DNA of 64,000 bases from Dokdonella sp. (GCF_017744955.1 NZ_JAGIAG010000002.1:434001-498000), one strand, 5' to 3'. Counted from the stretch's first letter, positions 1-11,169 are shown. The notes: generated from the letters alone by a model not told the origin. Numbers and translations: made by a program.

Positions 1-283
1 GCCACAGCGTCGTCTTGTACTTGCCGAAGAAGCGGTCCGACAGCCAGCCGCCGAGCAGCGGGAAGAAGTACACGCCGATGACGAAGGTGTGGAACACGTC
101 CTTGGCGATGCCGGCGCGTTCGGCTTCCGGCGCGAACAGCAGCAGGCTGCCGATCAGGAACGGCGTCAGGATGTTGCGCATGCCGTAGAAGCCGAAGCGC
201 TCACCGGCTTCGTTGCCGATGATGTACGGGATCTGGCGCGGAATGCGCGCCTCGGCGCTGGTCGGGATGGCGGTGGTCGACAT
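1..283 (-). CDS. POT/PTR-family proton-coupled peptide transporter, N-terminal part
   Basis: The first 94 codons of an inner-membrane MFS transporter that continues beyond the left edge. The N-terminus reads PRQIPYIIGNEAGERFGFYG, followed by MRNILTPFL. The E-R-F-x-(F/Y)-Y-G signature in the first helix is the proton-coupling motif of oligopeptide:H+ symporters (POT/PTR2). Later GGWLSDRFFGKYKT matches the MFS loop 2-3 motif of the family. The start is the ATG at 281-283, the only plausible one before the conserved motif. The family imports di- and tripeptides; the substrate range cannot be judged from this fragment. The family call is secure. Confidence 0.9.
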   Translation of the reverse strand, partial: MSTTAIPTSAEARIPRQIPYIIGNEAGERFGFYGMRNILTPFLIGSLLLFAPEAERAGIAKDVFHTFVIGVYFFPLLGGWLSDRFFGKYKTTLW

Positions 284-386
284 CGCTGGGGTCCGGCTCG
301 ACGGAAACGCCAAGCCTAACCCATGCGGCGGTCGCGTTCGCCGGCGGCTTCTCGCGCGCCGACGGCGCGGCGTGGCGCGCGATGCG

Positions 387-1280
387 TCAGCTTGCGCGTT
401 CGGCGACGAAGCGGGCTAGATCGCGCAGCGGTTCGGCGCGCGCGTCGAGCGCGGAAATCGAATCGAGCGCGCGCGCGGTCAGCGCGGCGAGTTCGGCGCG
501 TGAGGCGTCGAGGCCGAGGATCGCGGGGTAGGTCGGCTTGTTCGCCGCGACGTCCTTGCCGGCGGTCTTGCCGAGCTGCTCGGTCGCGGCTTCGATGTCG
601 AGCAGGTCGTCGCGGATCTGGAACGCGAGGCCAATGCAGTGGCCGTAGGTTTCGAGCGCGTCGAGCGTGCGCGCGTCCGCGTGGCCGGAGGCGAGGGCGC
701 CGAGACGCACCGAGGCGCGGATCAGCGCTCCGGTCTTGTGCACGTGCATGCGCTCCAGTTCGGCCGGCGCCAGCTTGCGGCCGACGGCGGCGAGATCGAA
801 CGCCTGGCCCCCGGCCATGCCGTGCGAACCGCAGGCGAGCGCCAGCACGCGCAGCATTTCCAGCCGCGTCGACGCGTCGACCGCCAGCTTCTCGTCGTCG
901 GCGAGCACTTCGAAGGCGAGCGCCTGGAGCGCGTCGCCGGCGAGGATCGCCATCGCTTCGCCGAAGGCGATGTGGCAGGTCGGACGGCCGCGGCGCAGCG
1001 AGTCGTCGTCCATCGCCGGCAGGTCGTCGTGCACCAGCGAATAGGCGTGGATGATCTCGACCGCGGCAGCCGGCGCGTCGAGTCGTTCCAGAGCCGCGCC
1101 AAACGCGTTGCCGGTGGCGTAGACCAGCAGCGGACGCAGGCGCTTGCCGCCGCCGAGCACCGCGTACCGCATCGCGCGATGCAGCTCGACCGGCGGCTGT
1201 TCGTCCGGCGGCAGGAAGCGGGCGAGGGCGTCGTCGGCGCGCGCGGACAGCGCAATCAGTTCAGGCGTCAGCTCACTCAC
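387..1280 (-). CDS. ispA: Farnesyl diphosphate synthase (polyprenyl synthetase)
   Basis: A cytoplasmic prenyltransferase that condenses IPP with DMAPP and then GPP to give farnesyl diphosphate for quinones and undecaprenyl carriers. The 297-residue product is of normal IspA length. It has the GGGKRLRP substrate loop at about 43-50, the first aspartate-rich motif DDLPAMD at 85-91, and the second near IRDDLLD. I chose a GTG start at 1278-1280 (product begins SELTPELIALS). The frame stays open upstream, but that extension is not conserved in character and would run into xseB. The gene lies 106 bp downstream of xseB in the same direction, the usual xseB-ispA pairing. Start position is the main uncertainty. 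Confidence 0.93.
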   Translation of the reverse strand: MSELTPELIALSARADDALARFLPPDEQPPVELHRAMRYAVLGGGKRLRPLLVYATGNAFGAALERLDAPAAAVEIIHAYSLVHDDLPAMDDDSLRRGRPTCHIAFGEAMAILAGDALQALAFEVLADDEKLAVDASTRLEMLRVLALACGSHGMAGGQAFDLAAVGRKLAPAELERMHVHKTGALIRASVRLGALASGHADARTLDALETYGHCIGLAFQIRDDLLDIEAATEQLGKTAGKDVAANKPTYPAILGLDASRAELAALTARALDSISALDARAEPLRDLARFVAERAS

Positions 1281-1386
1281 GGGAAACGATCGGTGCTCTT
1301 GTTCGAGAAGTGCGGCCGAGGATGGCCGCCCTGGACTTTCGGATGACGCGAACGCTCGGTGTTTCTCGCACCACTCGAAGCGGCGA

Positions 1387-1650
1387 TCAGGGAGGATCGC
1401 AAGAATCACCGTCGTCGAACGGCCGCGCGCTTTCCGACAGACCCGGATCGAGCAACTGGCTGACACGCAGCTCGGCCTGTTCGAGCGCGCTCTGGCAGTT
1501 GCGATACAGCGCGACGCCGCGCTCGAACGAGCGCAGCGAATCGTCGAGGCTGAGTTCGCCTTGCTCCATGCGCACGACGAGCTGTTCGAGTTCGTCGAGC
1601 GACTGCTCGAACTGGGCGATCTGCGAGGTTTCCGGAGCGGATTGCGGCAT
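1387..1650 (-). CDS. xseB: Exodeoxyribonuclease VII small subunit
   Basis: An 87-residue protein ([20 protein letters not shown]...) with the XseB pattern: ExxLxxLExLVxxMExGxLSLxxSLxxFExGxxLxxxC. Exonuclease VII contains one XseA and several XseB chains and degrades single-stranded DNA to oligonucleotides in both directions. Its acidic C-terminal tail ([10 protein letters not shown]) is typical. It sits between tilS (104 bp upstream) and ispA on the minus strand; xseB-ispA adjacency is widespread in Proteobacteria. The start is ATG at 1648-1650; an ATG six codons upstream (MLAFAPMPQ) is possible but less likely. Confidence 0.93.
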   Translation of the reverse strand: MPQSAPETSQIAQFEQSLDELEQLVVRMEQGELSLDDSLRSFERGVALYRNCQSALEQAELRVSQLLDPGLSESARPFDDGDSCDPP

Positions 1651-1754
1651 GGGCGCGAACGCTAGCATGGGCTCCCGCGATCGTCCACGTTTTCGCCGGC
1701 GCGTCGCCTGCATGCGCGCACCGCCGGCGCTTGAGGGCGCTGCGAACGAGCGCG

Positions 1755-3095
1755 CTATGGAACTCCGGCGGTGGTCTTCCATTCCAGTCGCGCGCCCGCC
1801 CGCGCGAAGCGTTCGGCCGCGCGCGCGCCGAGCCAGAGATCGGCAACCGCGGCCAGGCTCTCGCCTGCGTCGTCGGATTCGAACAGAAGCGGTAGCCGGC
1901 CGCGTTGCCACGGCGGGATGCCGGCTTCCTGGAACAGGTCGCGCAGTTCGCGCGTCGGTCCCTGCTCGGACAGGCGCAGGTTCTCGCCGCCGCGACGGAA
2001 GCGCACGACGAGCGGCGAATCGAGGCGTCGCGGCGCGCCGTCGTCGCCGATCAGGGCCACGCGGCCGAGGCCGTTCGGCAGTTCGAGTTCGCCGCCGTCG
2101 AAGTTCGCGCTCCAGTCGGAAACCGGGAACTGCAGCGGCGGCAGCGCGTAGAGGAGGTCGCGGTAGCGGCGTACTTCGACGCCGGGCCAGCGCACGCACG
2201 GTTGCCGGTCCTCGCCGGCTTCGCCGAGCTGGCGCACCAGTTCGGCGGCCTGGTACTGCGTCGGCTCGGGCAGCGCCAGCGAACGCAGCCAGCGCCGCAG
2301 CACCGGATCGCGCAGCGCGCGCGGCAAGCCCAGCCAGGCGCGATAGCGCAGTGTCGCGGGATCGAGGCCCTGCGTGCGCGCGAGCGCGCGTTCCGCCTCG
2401 GACTCGATGAAGTCGGCCGCGTCGCGCGCCCAGGTCGCGCTCTGCGCCATGCTCGCCTCGGCTTCGGGCCAGCGCCGCGCGATGTTCGGCAACACCTGCA
2501 TGCGCAGGTAGTTGCGGTCGATGGTCGGATCGGCGTTGCTCGGATCCTGGATCCAGCTCAAGCGATGCCGGTCGGCGTACTCGTGCAGCACCGCGCGCGG
2601 CAGCGGCAGCAGCGGCCGCCACGCCAGTCCCTTGCCGAACGCGCGCAACGTACGCATCGCGCCGACGCCTTCCGGGCCGGCGCCGCGCAGCAGTTTCAGC
2701 AGCACGGTCTCCGCCTGGTCGCCGCGGTGATGCGCCAGCGCGAGGATTTCGCCGTCCCGGAGCAGTTCCTGGATCGCGCCGTAGCGCGCGCGGCGCGCGC
2801 TGGCTTCCAGGCCCAGTCCCGGCACGCGTGCGACGTCGACCGCGCGCACGATCAGTTCGACTCCGAGCGCCTGCGCGAACTCCGCGCACTGGCGCGACCA
2901 GCTCGCGCTGTCGGCGTGCAGGCTGTGGTCGACGTGCACGGCGCGCAGGCCGCGTGCACGCGCCGCTTCCGACTGCGCCAGCGCGTGCAGCAGCACGCTG
3001 GAATCCAGCCCGCCGCTGAACGCGGCCAGCAGCGGCCCCGGCGGGAGTTCCGCGAGGCCGGATTGGAGTTGATCGCGCAGACGACGGAGCGGCAT
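1755..3095 (-). CDS. tilS: tRNA(Ile)-lysidine synthetase
   Basis: An essential enzyme that joins lysine to C34 of the CAU-anticodon tRNA-Ile, producing lysidine and switching decoding to AUA. The 446-residue protein has the N-type ATP pyrophosphatase PP-loop SGGLDSS at 27-33. The [21 protein letters not shown] region that follows is the substrate-binding and catalytic core of TilS. The C-terminal half ([20 protein letters not shown]) is the TilS C-terminal domain that contacts the tRNA acceptor. It is the first gene of the minus-strand set tilS-xseB-ispA. Confidence 0.95.
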   Translation of the reverse strand: MPLRRLRDQLQSGLAELPPGPLLAAFSGGLDSSVLLHALAQSEAARARGLRAVHVDHSLHADSASWSRQCAEFAQALGVELIVRAVDVARVPGLGLEASARRARYGAIQELLRDGEILALAHHRGDQAETVLLKLLRGAGPEGVGAMRTLRAFGKGLAWRPLLPLPRAVLHEYADRHRLSWIQDPSNADPTIDRNYLRMQVLPNIARRWPEAEASMAQSATWARDAADFIESEAERALARTQGLDPATLRYRAWLGLPRALRDPVLRRWLRSLALPEPTQYQAAELVRQLGEAGEDRQPCVRWPGVEVRRYRDLLYALPPLQFPVSDWSANFDGGELELPNGLGRVALIGDDGAPRRLDSPLVVRFRRGGENLRLSEQGPTRELRDLFQEAGIPPWQRGRLPLLFESDDAGESLAAVADLWLGARAAERFARAGARLEWKTTAGVP

Positions 3096-3216
3096 CGCAG
3101 GTTCAATGCGTCGGAATGATCGCCGCGGAATGCTTCGGGCGAGGGAGCGGCAACGCGAATTCAGACGTCGGATTCACCGCACGTCCCTGCAGCGCATCGA
3201 GCGAACGCGTCCCGAT

Positions 3217-4254
3217 TCAATTCCACGAACACACGACCTTGCCGCAGTTGCCCGAATCCATCAGATCGAAGCCCTTCTGGAAATCGTCGATGTGGATCTG
3301 GTGCGTCAGCACCTTCTGCAGCGGGAAGCCGGTCAGCACCATCTGCGTCATCTTGTACCAGGTCTCGTACATGCGGCGGCCGTAGATGCCGTGCAGGACC
3401 AGGCCCTTGAAGATGACCTTGTCCCAGTCGATGCCGGCGCCGTTCGGCAGGATGCCGAGCAGGGCGACCTTGCCGCCGTGGTACATGCAGTCGAGCATGT
3501 CGTTGAACGCGCGCGGGTTGCCGCTCATCTCCAGCGCGACGTCGAAGCCCTCCATGTGCAGGTCCTTCATGACGTCCTTGACCGACTGCTTGGAGACGTT
3601 GACCACGCGCGTCGCGCCCATGTCGGCGGCGAGCTTGAGGCGATAGTCGTTGACGTCGGTGACGACGACGTTGCGCGCGCCGACGTGCTTGCAGATGCCG
3701 GCGGCGATGATGCCGATCGGGCCGGCGCCGGTGATCAGCACGTCCTCGCCGATCAGGTCGAATTCCAGCGCGCAGTGGGCGGCGTTGCCGTACGGATCGA
3801 AGAACGCGGCGAGTTCGCTCGGGATCTGGTCCGGAATCGGCCACAGGTTCGACGCCGGCACCGCGACGTACTCGGCGAACGCGCCGTTGCGGTTGACGCC
3901 GATGCCGACGGTGTTCGGGCACAGGTGCTGCTTGCCGGCGCGGCAGTTGCGGCAGACGCCGCAGACGATGTGCCCTTCGGCGGAGACGCGCTGGCCGATC
4001 TGGTAGCCGCGCACGCCGGCGCCCATGTCGACGATGCGGCCGACGAATTCGTGGCCGATCACCAGACCGGGCTTGATCACACGCTGCGACCACTCGTCCC
4101 ACTTGTAGATGTGCAGATCGGTGCCGCAGATGGCGGTCTTCTCGAGCTTGACCAGCACGTCGTTCGGGCCGATCTCCGGCACCGGCACTTCCTCCATCCA
4201 GATGCCGCGCGCGGCTTCGCGCTTGACCAGGGCCTTCATCATCGCTTGCGACAT
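3217..4254 (-). CDS. tdh: L-threonine 3-dehydrogenase
   Basis: An NAD-dependent, zinc medium-chain dehydrogenase that oxidises L-threonine to 2-amino-3-ketobutyrate. The 345-residue protein matches E. coli Tdh closely along its length. It has the catalytic-zinc Cys in ICGTDLH (C43), GHEFVGRI, the four-cysteine structural zinc lobe [15 protein letters not shown], the Rossmann glycines in GAGPIGI, and the C-terminal [14 protein letters not shown] at 4252-4254 is preceded by AGGA; a second ATG pair (MMKALVK) four codons in would match the E. coli start. The usual partner kbl (2-amino-3-ketobutyrate ligase) is not adjacent. Confidence 0.96.
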   Translation of the reverse strand: MSQAMMKALVKREAARGIWMEEVPVPEIGPNDVLVKLEKTAICGTDLHIYKWDEWSQRVIKPGLVIGHEFVGRIVDMGAGVRGYQIGQRVSAEGHIVCGVCRNCRAGKQHLCPNTVGIGVNRNGAFAEYVAVPASNLWPIPDQIPSELAAFFDPYGNAAHCALEFDLIGEDVLITGAGPIGIIAAGICKHVGARNVVVTDVNDYRLKLAADMGATRVVNVSKQSVKDVMKDLHMEGFDVALEMSGNPRAFNDMLDCMYHGGKVALLGILPNGAGIDWDKVIFKGLVLHGIYGRRMYETWYKMTQMVLTGFPLQKVLTHQIHIDDFQKGFDLMDSGNCGKVVCSWN

Positions 4255-4396
4255 CGTTCGTTCCTGTGGGGAGGATGGGCGAGGGGCGCGATTATAGGTC
4301 GAGCACCGCCCTCCGGCGGTGCGAGTGGGAGGCAGCAGCCGACCGGGTGCGCTCCATGGACGGATGCTTGCGACAAGCAGACTCTCGCACTCGACA

Positions 4397-4402
4397 TACA
4401 AT
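4397..4402 (+). promoter_or_regulatory. Candidate -10 element of a leaderless miaA transcript
   Basis: TACAAT at 4397-4402 would place transcription start at about 4409, which is the A of the miaA start codon. No Shine-Dalgarno sequence precedes that codon (ACATACAATCTTCCG). No good -35 hexamer is seen at the normal spacing, so the promoter call is inferred from the -10 match alone. Confidence 0.4.
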
Positions 4403-4408
4403 CTTCCG

Positions 4409-5350
4409 ATGCCATTCGCCGATCGACGCCCACCTGCGATCTTCCTGATGGGACCGACCGCGTCCGGCAAGACCGCGCTCGCCTGCGCGCTGGCCGAGCG
4501 CTTCGCGCTGGGTCTGATCAGCGTCGACTCCGCTCTGGTCTATCGCGGCCTGGACATCGGAGCGGCCAAGCCGGACGTGGCGACGCTGGCGCGCCATCCG
4601 CATCGCCTGATCGACATTCGCGATCCCACACAGCCGTATTCGGCGGCCGATTTCCGCGTCGACGCGCTGGCCGCGATGGACGAGGTGACGCGATCGGGCG
4701 CGGTGCCGCTCCTGGTCGGCGGCACCGGCCTGTACTTTCGCGCGCTCGAGCGCGGCCTGTCCGACTTGCCGGAAGCCGACGCCGGCGTGCGCGCCGGATT
4801 GGCCGAAGAGGCGGCGCGGCTCGGCTGGCCGGCGCTGCACGCGCGTCTGGCCGGGCTCGACCCGCCGGCCGCCGCGCGCATCCGCCCGAACGACGCGCAG
4901 CGCATCCAGCGCGCGCTGGAAGTCATCGCGCTCACCGGCCGGCCGCTCAGCGAGCAGCAGGGCGGGCAGCGCGATCGCCTGCCGTGGCGCGTCCTCAAGC
5001 TGGCCTTGCTGCCCGCGGAGCGCGCGCCGCTCCACGCGGTGATCGCGGCGCGTTTCGAGGCGATGCTCGGCGCCGGATTTCTGGACGAGGCGCGGCAGCT
5101 GCTGGCGGCCGTCGGGACGAAGTTCGATCTGCCGGCGATGCGCGCGGTCGGGTATCGTCAGGTGTGGCCGTATCTGGCCGGCGAGATCGATCGGGAGACC
5201 TTCGTCCAGCGCGCGATTTTTGCGACGCGGCAATTGGCGAAACGGCAGACCACCTGGCTGCGCAGCGAGCTGGATGCGCGCACGTTCACGCCGGATCGCG
5301 CCGATTTGGCGGAACATGCGGCGAGGGCGGTCGCCGACTTCCTCGCATGA
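4409..5350 (+). CDS. miaA: tRNA dimethylallyltransferase
   Basis: Transfers a dimethylallyl group to N6 of A37 in tRNAs that read UNN codons, the first step towards ms2i6A. The 313-residue protein has the P-loop GPTASGKT at 15-22, the [16 protein letters not shown] substrate motif, [28 protein letters not shown], and the C-terminal [14 protein letters not shown] tRNA-binding stretch. The start [12 protein letters not shown] is the ATG at 4409, five codons before the conserved core; upstream in-frame starts have no support. It is followed after 164 bp by hfq, as in most Gammaproteobacteria. Confidence 0.96.
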   Translation: MPFADRRPPAIFLMGPTASGKTALACALAERFALGLISVDSALVYRGLDIGAAKPDVATLARHPHRLIDIRDPTQPYSAADFRVDALAAMDEVTRSGAVPLLVGGTGLYFRALERGLSDLPEADAGVRAGLAEEAARLGWPALHARLAGLDPPAAARIRPNDAQRIQRALEVIALTGRPLSEQQGGQRDRLPWRVLKLALLPAERAPLHAVIAARFEAMLGAGFLDEARQLLAAVGTKFDLPAMRAVGYRQVWPYLAGEIDRETFVQRAIFATRQLAKRQTTWLRSELDARTFTPDRADLAEHAARAVADFLA

Positions 5351-5514
5351 TCGTCACGGAACGCGAACGATGCCGTTTTAATTGTCGGAACAAATCGTTA
5401 AGATGCGTGCTTGGCTGAACGCGGATTGAATCGGGCGTTGCGCGGGGAGCTCCTCCCTGATGCGCCGCGTGACTTTTTGCCGGTTCGTGATTTCGTTGCT
5501 GGGAGAAGAAGACC

Positions 5515-5796
5515 ATGTCCAAGGGGCAGTCGCTGCAGGATCCGTTTTTGAATGCTTTGCGCCGTGAGCGCGTGCCGGTGTCGATCTATCTGGTCAACGG
5601 CATCAAGTTGCAGGGCACCGTCGAGTCGTTCGACCAGTTCGTCGTGCTGCTGCGCAACACGGTCAGTCAGATGGTCTACAAGCACGCGATCTCGACCGTC
5701 GTGCCTTCGCGCAACGTGCGCGTCGGCGGCGCTCAGGAAGGCGGCGGCTCCGGCGGCCATGCGGTCTCCGTGGACGCGACCGACGAAGCGAGCTGA
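5515..5796 (+). CDS. hfq: RNA chaperone Hfq
   Basis: A 93-residue Sm-like protein that forms a hexameric ring and pairs small RNAs with mRNAs. It begins [20 protein letters not shown] and contains the Sm1 region [25 protein letters not shown] and the Sm2 signature YKHAIS. The C-terminal tail is short, glycine-rich then acidic (VDATDEAS). The start is preceded by GGGAGAAGAAGACC, a strong ribosome-binding site. The gene lies in the conserved miaA-hfq-hflX-hflKC block. Confidence 0.98.
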   Translation: MSKGQSLQDPFLNALRRERVPVSIYLVNGIKLQGTVESFDQFVVLLRNTVSQMVYKHAISTVVPSRNVRVGGAQEGGGSGGHAVSVDATDEAS

Positions 5797-5869
5797 TCGG
5801 GCGGACCGCCGGGCTTGAATTCGTCCGCAACGGACGCATCCAGGCGGTTCCCAACCGAGGGCCAGTCTC

Positions 5870-7303
5870 CTGTTCGAACGATCCAAAAAGGGCGAGCGCG
5901 CGCTGCTGCTGCAGCCGCAGGCGCCGGGCCAACACGATCCGCTCGCGCTGGAGGAATTCGGCGAACTCGCGCGCTCGGCCGGCGCCACCGTCGTCGGTTC
6001 GCTCGGCGCGCGCGTCGAACGGCCCAACCCGCGCTATTTCGTCGGCGAAGGCAAGGCCGAGGAACTGAAGGAACACAAGCAGGCGCTGGACGCCGACCTG
6101 ATCCTGGTCAATCACGCGCTCAGCCCCGTGCAGGAGCGCAACCTCGAGAAGCTCACCCAGTGCCGCGTGGTCGACCGCACTGGCCTAATCCTCGACATCT
6201 TCGCGCAGCGCGCGCGTTCGCACGAAGGCAAGCTGCAAGTCGAGCTGGCGCAGCTCAAGCACATGTCCACGCGCCTGGTGCGCGGCTGGACCCACCTCGA
6301 ACGCCAGCGCGGCGGTTCGATCGGCCTGCGCGGTCCCGGCGAAACCCAGCTCGAACTCGACCGCCGCCTGCTCGGCGAGCGCGTCAAGCAGTTGCAGAAG
6401 CGCATGGAGAAGGTCGAGACGCAGCGCGCCACCGCGCGCCGCTCGCGCCAGCGCAACGCGCTGCCGGTGGTGGCGCTGGTCGGCTACACCAACGCCGGCA
6501 AGTCGACCCTCTTCAACACGCTGACCGGCTCGGGCGTGTACGCCGCCGACCAGTTGTTCGCGACGCTGGACCCGACCCTGCGCCGCCTCGACGGCCTGGA
6601 CTGCGGTCCGATCCTGCTCGCCGACACGGTCGGCTTCATCCGCGACCTGCCGCACGATCTCGTCGCCGCATTCCGCTCGACGCTCGCCGAGGCGCGCGAT
6701 GCGGATCTGCTGCTGCACGTCGTCGACGCTTCCGACGCGGAGCGCGACGAGCGCATCGCCGACGTCGAGAAGGTATTGGCCGAGATCGGTGCCGACGATC
6801 TGCCGCAGGTGCTGGTGTTCAACAAGATCGACCTGCTTCAGGCCGATGATATGCCTCAAGCGGAGGTCCCTGCCGACGACAGCGCGGACGCGGCCGTCCA
6901 CGACGGGGCTGCTCGATCCGCAGCGGCTTCGTCGAAGCCGACCTACCGGCTCGACTACATCGACGGCGGCGAACAGCCGCGTGCCTGGGTGTCGGCGACG
7001 AGCGGGGCCGGGCTGGACGGCCTGCGCCGCGCGATCGAGCAGCGGCTCGGCAGCGAGCGCGTGCGCGCGCAGCTGCAATTGCCGTCCTCCGCCGGCCGGC
7101 TGCGCGCGCGCCTGCACGCGCAGGGCCTGATCGCCGAGGAAAGCGCCGACGAGAGCGGCTGGCACATCCGCATCGACGCGCCGCGCGCCCTGGTCGAACC
7201 TCTGTTCGGCCTGCCCCACGGCGACGGCGAATGGCTGCGCGAGCGTCTGGATCGGCTTGCCGCAGCGGAGGACGCTACCTACAATCCGGCGGTGGTGGCG
7301 TAG
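5870..7303 (+). CDS. hflX: Ribosome-associated GTPase HflX (apparent CTG start)
   Basis: A GTPase that splits stalled or heat-damaged 70S ribosomes. The 477-residue reading has the N-terminal HflX domain (RSKKGERALLLQP, GEGKAEELKEH), the linker helix with IGLRGPGETQLELDRR, and the G domain: G1 GYTNAGKST at about residue 204, G3 DTVGF, G4 NKID. No ATG, GTG or TTG lies between the upstream in-frame TGA (5816-5818) and the GTG at 6128, which would delete the first 86 conserved residues. The CTG at 5870-5872 sits exactly where relatives have Met, with GAGG at 5857-5860 nine bases upstream, so I call a CTG start. A low-complexity stretch of about 40 residues follows NKID. Confidence 0.9.
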   Translation: MFERSKKGERALLLQPQAPGQHDPLALEEFGELARSAGATVVGSLGARVERPNPRYFVGEGKAEELKEHKQALDADLILVNHALSPVQERNLEKLTQCRVVDRTGLILDIFAQRARSHEGKLQVELAQLKHMSTRLVRGWTHLERQRGGSIGLRGPGETQLELDRRLLGERVKQLQKRMEKVETQRATARRSRQRNALPVVALVGYTNAGKSTLFNTLTGSGVYAADQLFATLDPTLRRLDGLDCGPILLADTVGFIRDLPHDLVAAFRSTLAEARDADLLLHVVDASDAERDERIADVEKVLAEIGADDLPQVLVFNKIDLLQADDMPQAEVPADDSADAAVHDGAARSAAASSKPTYRLDYIDGGEQPRAWVSATSGAGLDGLRRAIEQRLGSERVRAQLQLPSSAGRLRARLHAQGLIAEESADESGWHIRIDAPRALVEPLFGLPHGDGEWLRERLDRLAAAEDATYNPAVVA

Positions 7304-7494
7304 ATTGATCCTTGCGATCGTGGTCTCTTGCGATCGCCCCCCGATCGCCTCCGGAGCCACGGCGCAGCGGGTCAGGATGCGATCACCGCCGACGACGCGC
7401 CTCAGGCGACCGTCCCTGGCCGCACTTTTCAGTGAAGCCCAAATCAGTGAAGCTCAGAATGTCGGCAAGGTTGCGGGCAGCGAGGTAGCGAGTA

Positions 7495-8550
7495 ATGGCG
7501 TGGAATGAACCCGGCGGCGGCAAGCAGCGCGACCCGTGGCGCGACAACGGCGGCAACGGCTCCGGACCGGATCTGGATGCGCTGACCCGGCGTCTGCGCG
7601 AATTCTTCAATCGCCTGTTCGGCGGCAAGGGCGGCGGTCCCGGCGTCGCGGTGGTCGCGATCGTGCTGGTCTGGCTGGTCTTCGACAGCTTCGCGCTGAT
7701 CAAGGCGGGCGAGTCGGGCGTCGTGCTGCGCTTCGGCGAAGTGGCGCGCCTGATGACGCCGGGCATCAACTTCAAGCTGCCGCGTCCGATCGAGACGCTC
7801 TACAAAGTCAACGTCGGCGGCATGCGCACCACCAACGCGCAGGTGCGCATGCTGACGCGCGACGAGAACATCGTGCTGATCGACTTCAACGTGCAGTACC
7901 TCGTCACCGATCCGCAGAAGGTGCTGTTCGGCGTGCGCGATCCGGACGGTACGCTCGGCCAGGCGGCCGAGAGCGCGGTGCGTTCGGTGATCGGCGCCGG
8001 CACGATGGACACGATCCTGTCCGGCCAGCGCGCCGAGCTGATCACGCGCGCCAAGCAGCAGCTGCAGGCGACGCTGGATCAGTACAAGACCGGCCTGACC
8101 GTGAACGCGCTGAACTTCCAGAACGTGCGCCCGCCGCAGGAAGTCAAGGACGCCTTCGACGACGCCAGCCGCGCATTGCAGGACAAGCAGCGCCTGGAAG
8201 AGGAGGCGAAGGCCTACGCCAGCAAAGTCGTGCCGGAGGCGCGCGGCGACGCCGCCACCACGCGTGCCGAGGCCGAGGGCTACAAGAGCGAGCGCGTCGC
8301 GCGCGCCGAGGGTGACGCGCAGCGCTTCAACCTGGTGCAGGCGCAGTACAAAGCCGCGCCGGAAGTCACGCGCAAGCGCATGTACCTGGAAACGATGCAG
8401 GGCGTGCTCGAGCGCACGCCGAAGATCATCGACTTCTCCGGCGGCAAGAACATCATCTCGTTGCCGGCCTCGCCGGAAATCCGCGCCGCGGTGCCGGGTG
8501 CGGCCGGCGCCACGGTCGTCGCGCCGGAATCGGGCAAGGGAGGTCGCTGA
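7495..8550 (+). CDS. hflK: Membrane protease modulator HflK
   Basis: With HflC, forms the large periplasmic cage around FtsH and limits its proteolysis. The 351-residue protein has a glycine-rich cytoplasmic N-terminus (MAWNEPGGGKQRDPW), one membrane helix at about 50-70 (VAVVAIVLVWLVFDSF), and then the SPFH/band-7 domain (GEVARLMTPGINFKLP). The end is alanine-rich with ALQDKQRLEEEAKAYASKV and a C-terminal IIDFSGGKNIISLP. GAGGT precedes the ATG. It overlaps hflC by one base, so the two are translationally coupled. Confidence 0.96.
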   Translation: MAWNEPGGGKQRDPWRDNGGNGSGPDLDALTRRLREFFNRLFGGKGGGPGVAVVAIVLVWLVFDSFALIKAGESGVVLRFGEVARLMTPGINFKLPRPIETLYKVNVGGMRTTNAQVRMLTRDENIVLIDFNVQYLVTDPQKVLFGVRDPDGTLGQAAESAVRSVIGAGTMDTILSGQRAELITRAKQQLQATLDQYKTGLTVNALNFQNVRPPQEVKDAFDDASRALQDKQRLEEEAKAYASKVVPEARGDAATTRAEAEGYKSERVARAEGDAQRFNLVQAQYKAAPEVTRKRMYLETMQGVLERTPKIIDFSGGKNIISLPASPEIRAAVPGAAGATVVAPESGKGGR

Positions 8551-9406
8551 TGCGTTTCGCTTCCATCGTGATCCTGCTGGCGGCTGTCTTCATCGCCGGC
8601 AGTTCGATCTTCATCGTGCGTGCGGACCAGACCGCGATTCTTCTCCAGTTCGGCCGGATCGTGAAAAGCGGTTACGAGCCGGGCCTGCATTTCAAGATGC
8701 CGCTGCTGCAGCAGGTGCAGCGGTTCGACAAGCGACTGCTGACGCTGGAGTCGCCGCCCGAGCGCACGCTCACCTCCGAGAAGAAGGACGTCAACATCGA
8801 CTTCTTCGTGAAGTGGCGCATCTCCGACCCGGCCCGATACTACGTGTCGGTCGGCGGCGACGAGTCGGTCGCGCAGACGCGCGTCGCGCCGCGCATCCGC
8901 GACGGCCTGCGTACCGCGGTGAACTCCAAGACGCTGCAGGAACTGGTTTCCGGCGGTCGTGCGGACCTGACCCAGGGGCTGATCGCGGAGGCCAATACCG
9001 CCATCGAGGGCCTCGGCATCGAGGTGATCGACCTGCGCATCAAGCGCATCGACCTGCCCGAAGACGGCACCGTGATCAATTCGGTGTACGAACGCATGCG
9101 TTCGGAACGCAAGAAGGTCGCCAGCCAGCTGCGCGCCGAGGGCGAAGAGGTTTCGCGCACGATCCAGGCCGACGCCGACCGCCAGGTGCAGGTGATCAAG
9201 GCCGAAGCCTACCGCGACGCCGAGAAGACCCGCGGCGAAGGCGATGCCGCCGCCGCCCAGACCTACGCCGCCGCCTACGGGCGCGACGCGGAGTTCTACG
9301 CGTTCTACCGCAGCTTGGAGGCCTACCGCGAGTCGTTCGTGACGCCGAACGGCCTGCTGCTGCTCGATCCGAAGAGCGAGTTCCTGCATTACCTGCAAGA
9401 GAGCAA

Positions 9407-9410
<4 letters not shown>
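8550..9410 (+). CDS. hflC: Membrane protease modulator HflC
   Basis: The HflK partner. The 286-residue protein has an N-terminal signal-anchor helix (residues about 4-24, ASIVILLAAVFIAGSSIFIV) and a band-7 domain (AILLQFGRIVKSGYEPGLHF). Its C-terminal coiled region contains ERKKVASQLRAEGEE and ends FYRSLEAYRESF, LLLLDPKSEFLHYL, as in HflC. The ATG overlaps the hflK stop (TGATG), and its own stop overlaps the GTG start of the DUF2065 gene, giving a compact three-gene unit. Confidence 0.96.
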
Positions 9411-11075
<1,665 letters not shown>

Positions 11076-11128
11076 GCATTCGCGAAATCATCAAAAAGTT
11101 CAAAAAGATAGGAGCAGCGAAAGAGCTC

Positions 11129-11169
11129 CGCGAATGATTCGCGAATGACGCGCGAATGGCGCGCGAGTC
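11129..11169 (+). promoter_or_regulatory. Array of four octamers (CGCGAATG) at 11-bp phase upstream of the first HAF gene
   Basis: CGCGAATG occurs at 11129, 11140 and 11151, and a weaker copy CGCGAGTC at 11162: head to tail, exactly 11 bp apart. Eighteen bases after the last copy comes ACTAGG (11188-11193), a possible -10 region; the start codon is 133 bp past the third copy. The same arrangement precedes the other two HAF-repeat genes in the window (13132-13161 and 43520-43549). An 11-bp direct-repeat phase is characteristic of PhoB/OmpR-type winged-helix binding. Function as an operator is inference. Confidence 0.6.

Noticed and set aside
3106..5418. 770-codon plus-strand frame across tdh and miaA.
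   Set aside because: It crosses two well-identified genes and is rich in Arg/His/Asp repeats, a typical shadow frame.
6128..6130. GTG as hflX start.
   Set aside because: It would delete 86 residues of the conserved HflX N-terminal domain that is open and in frame upstream.
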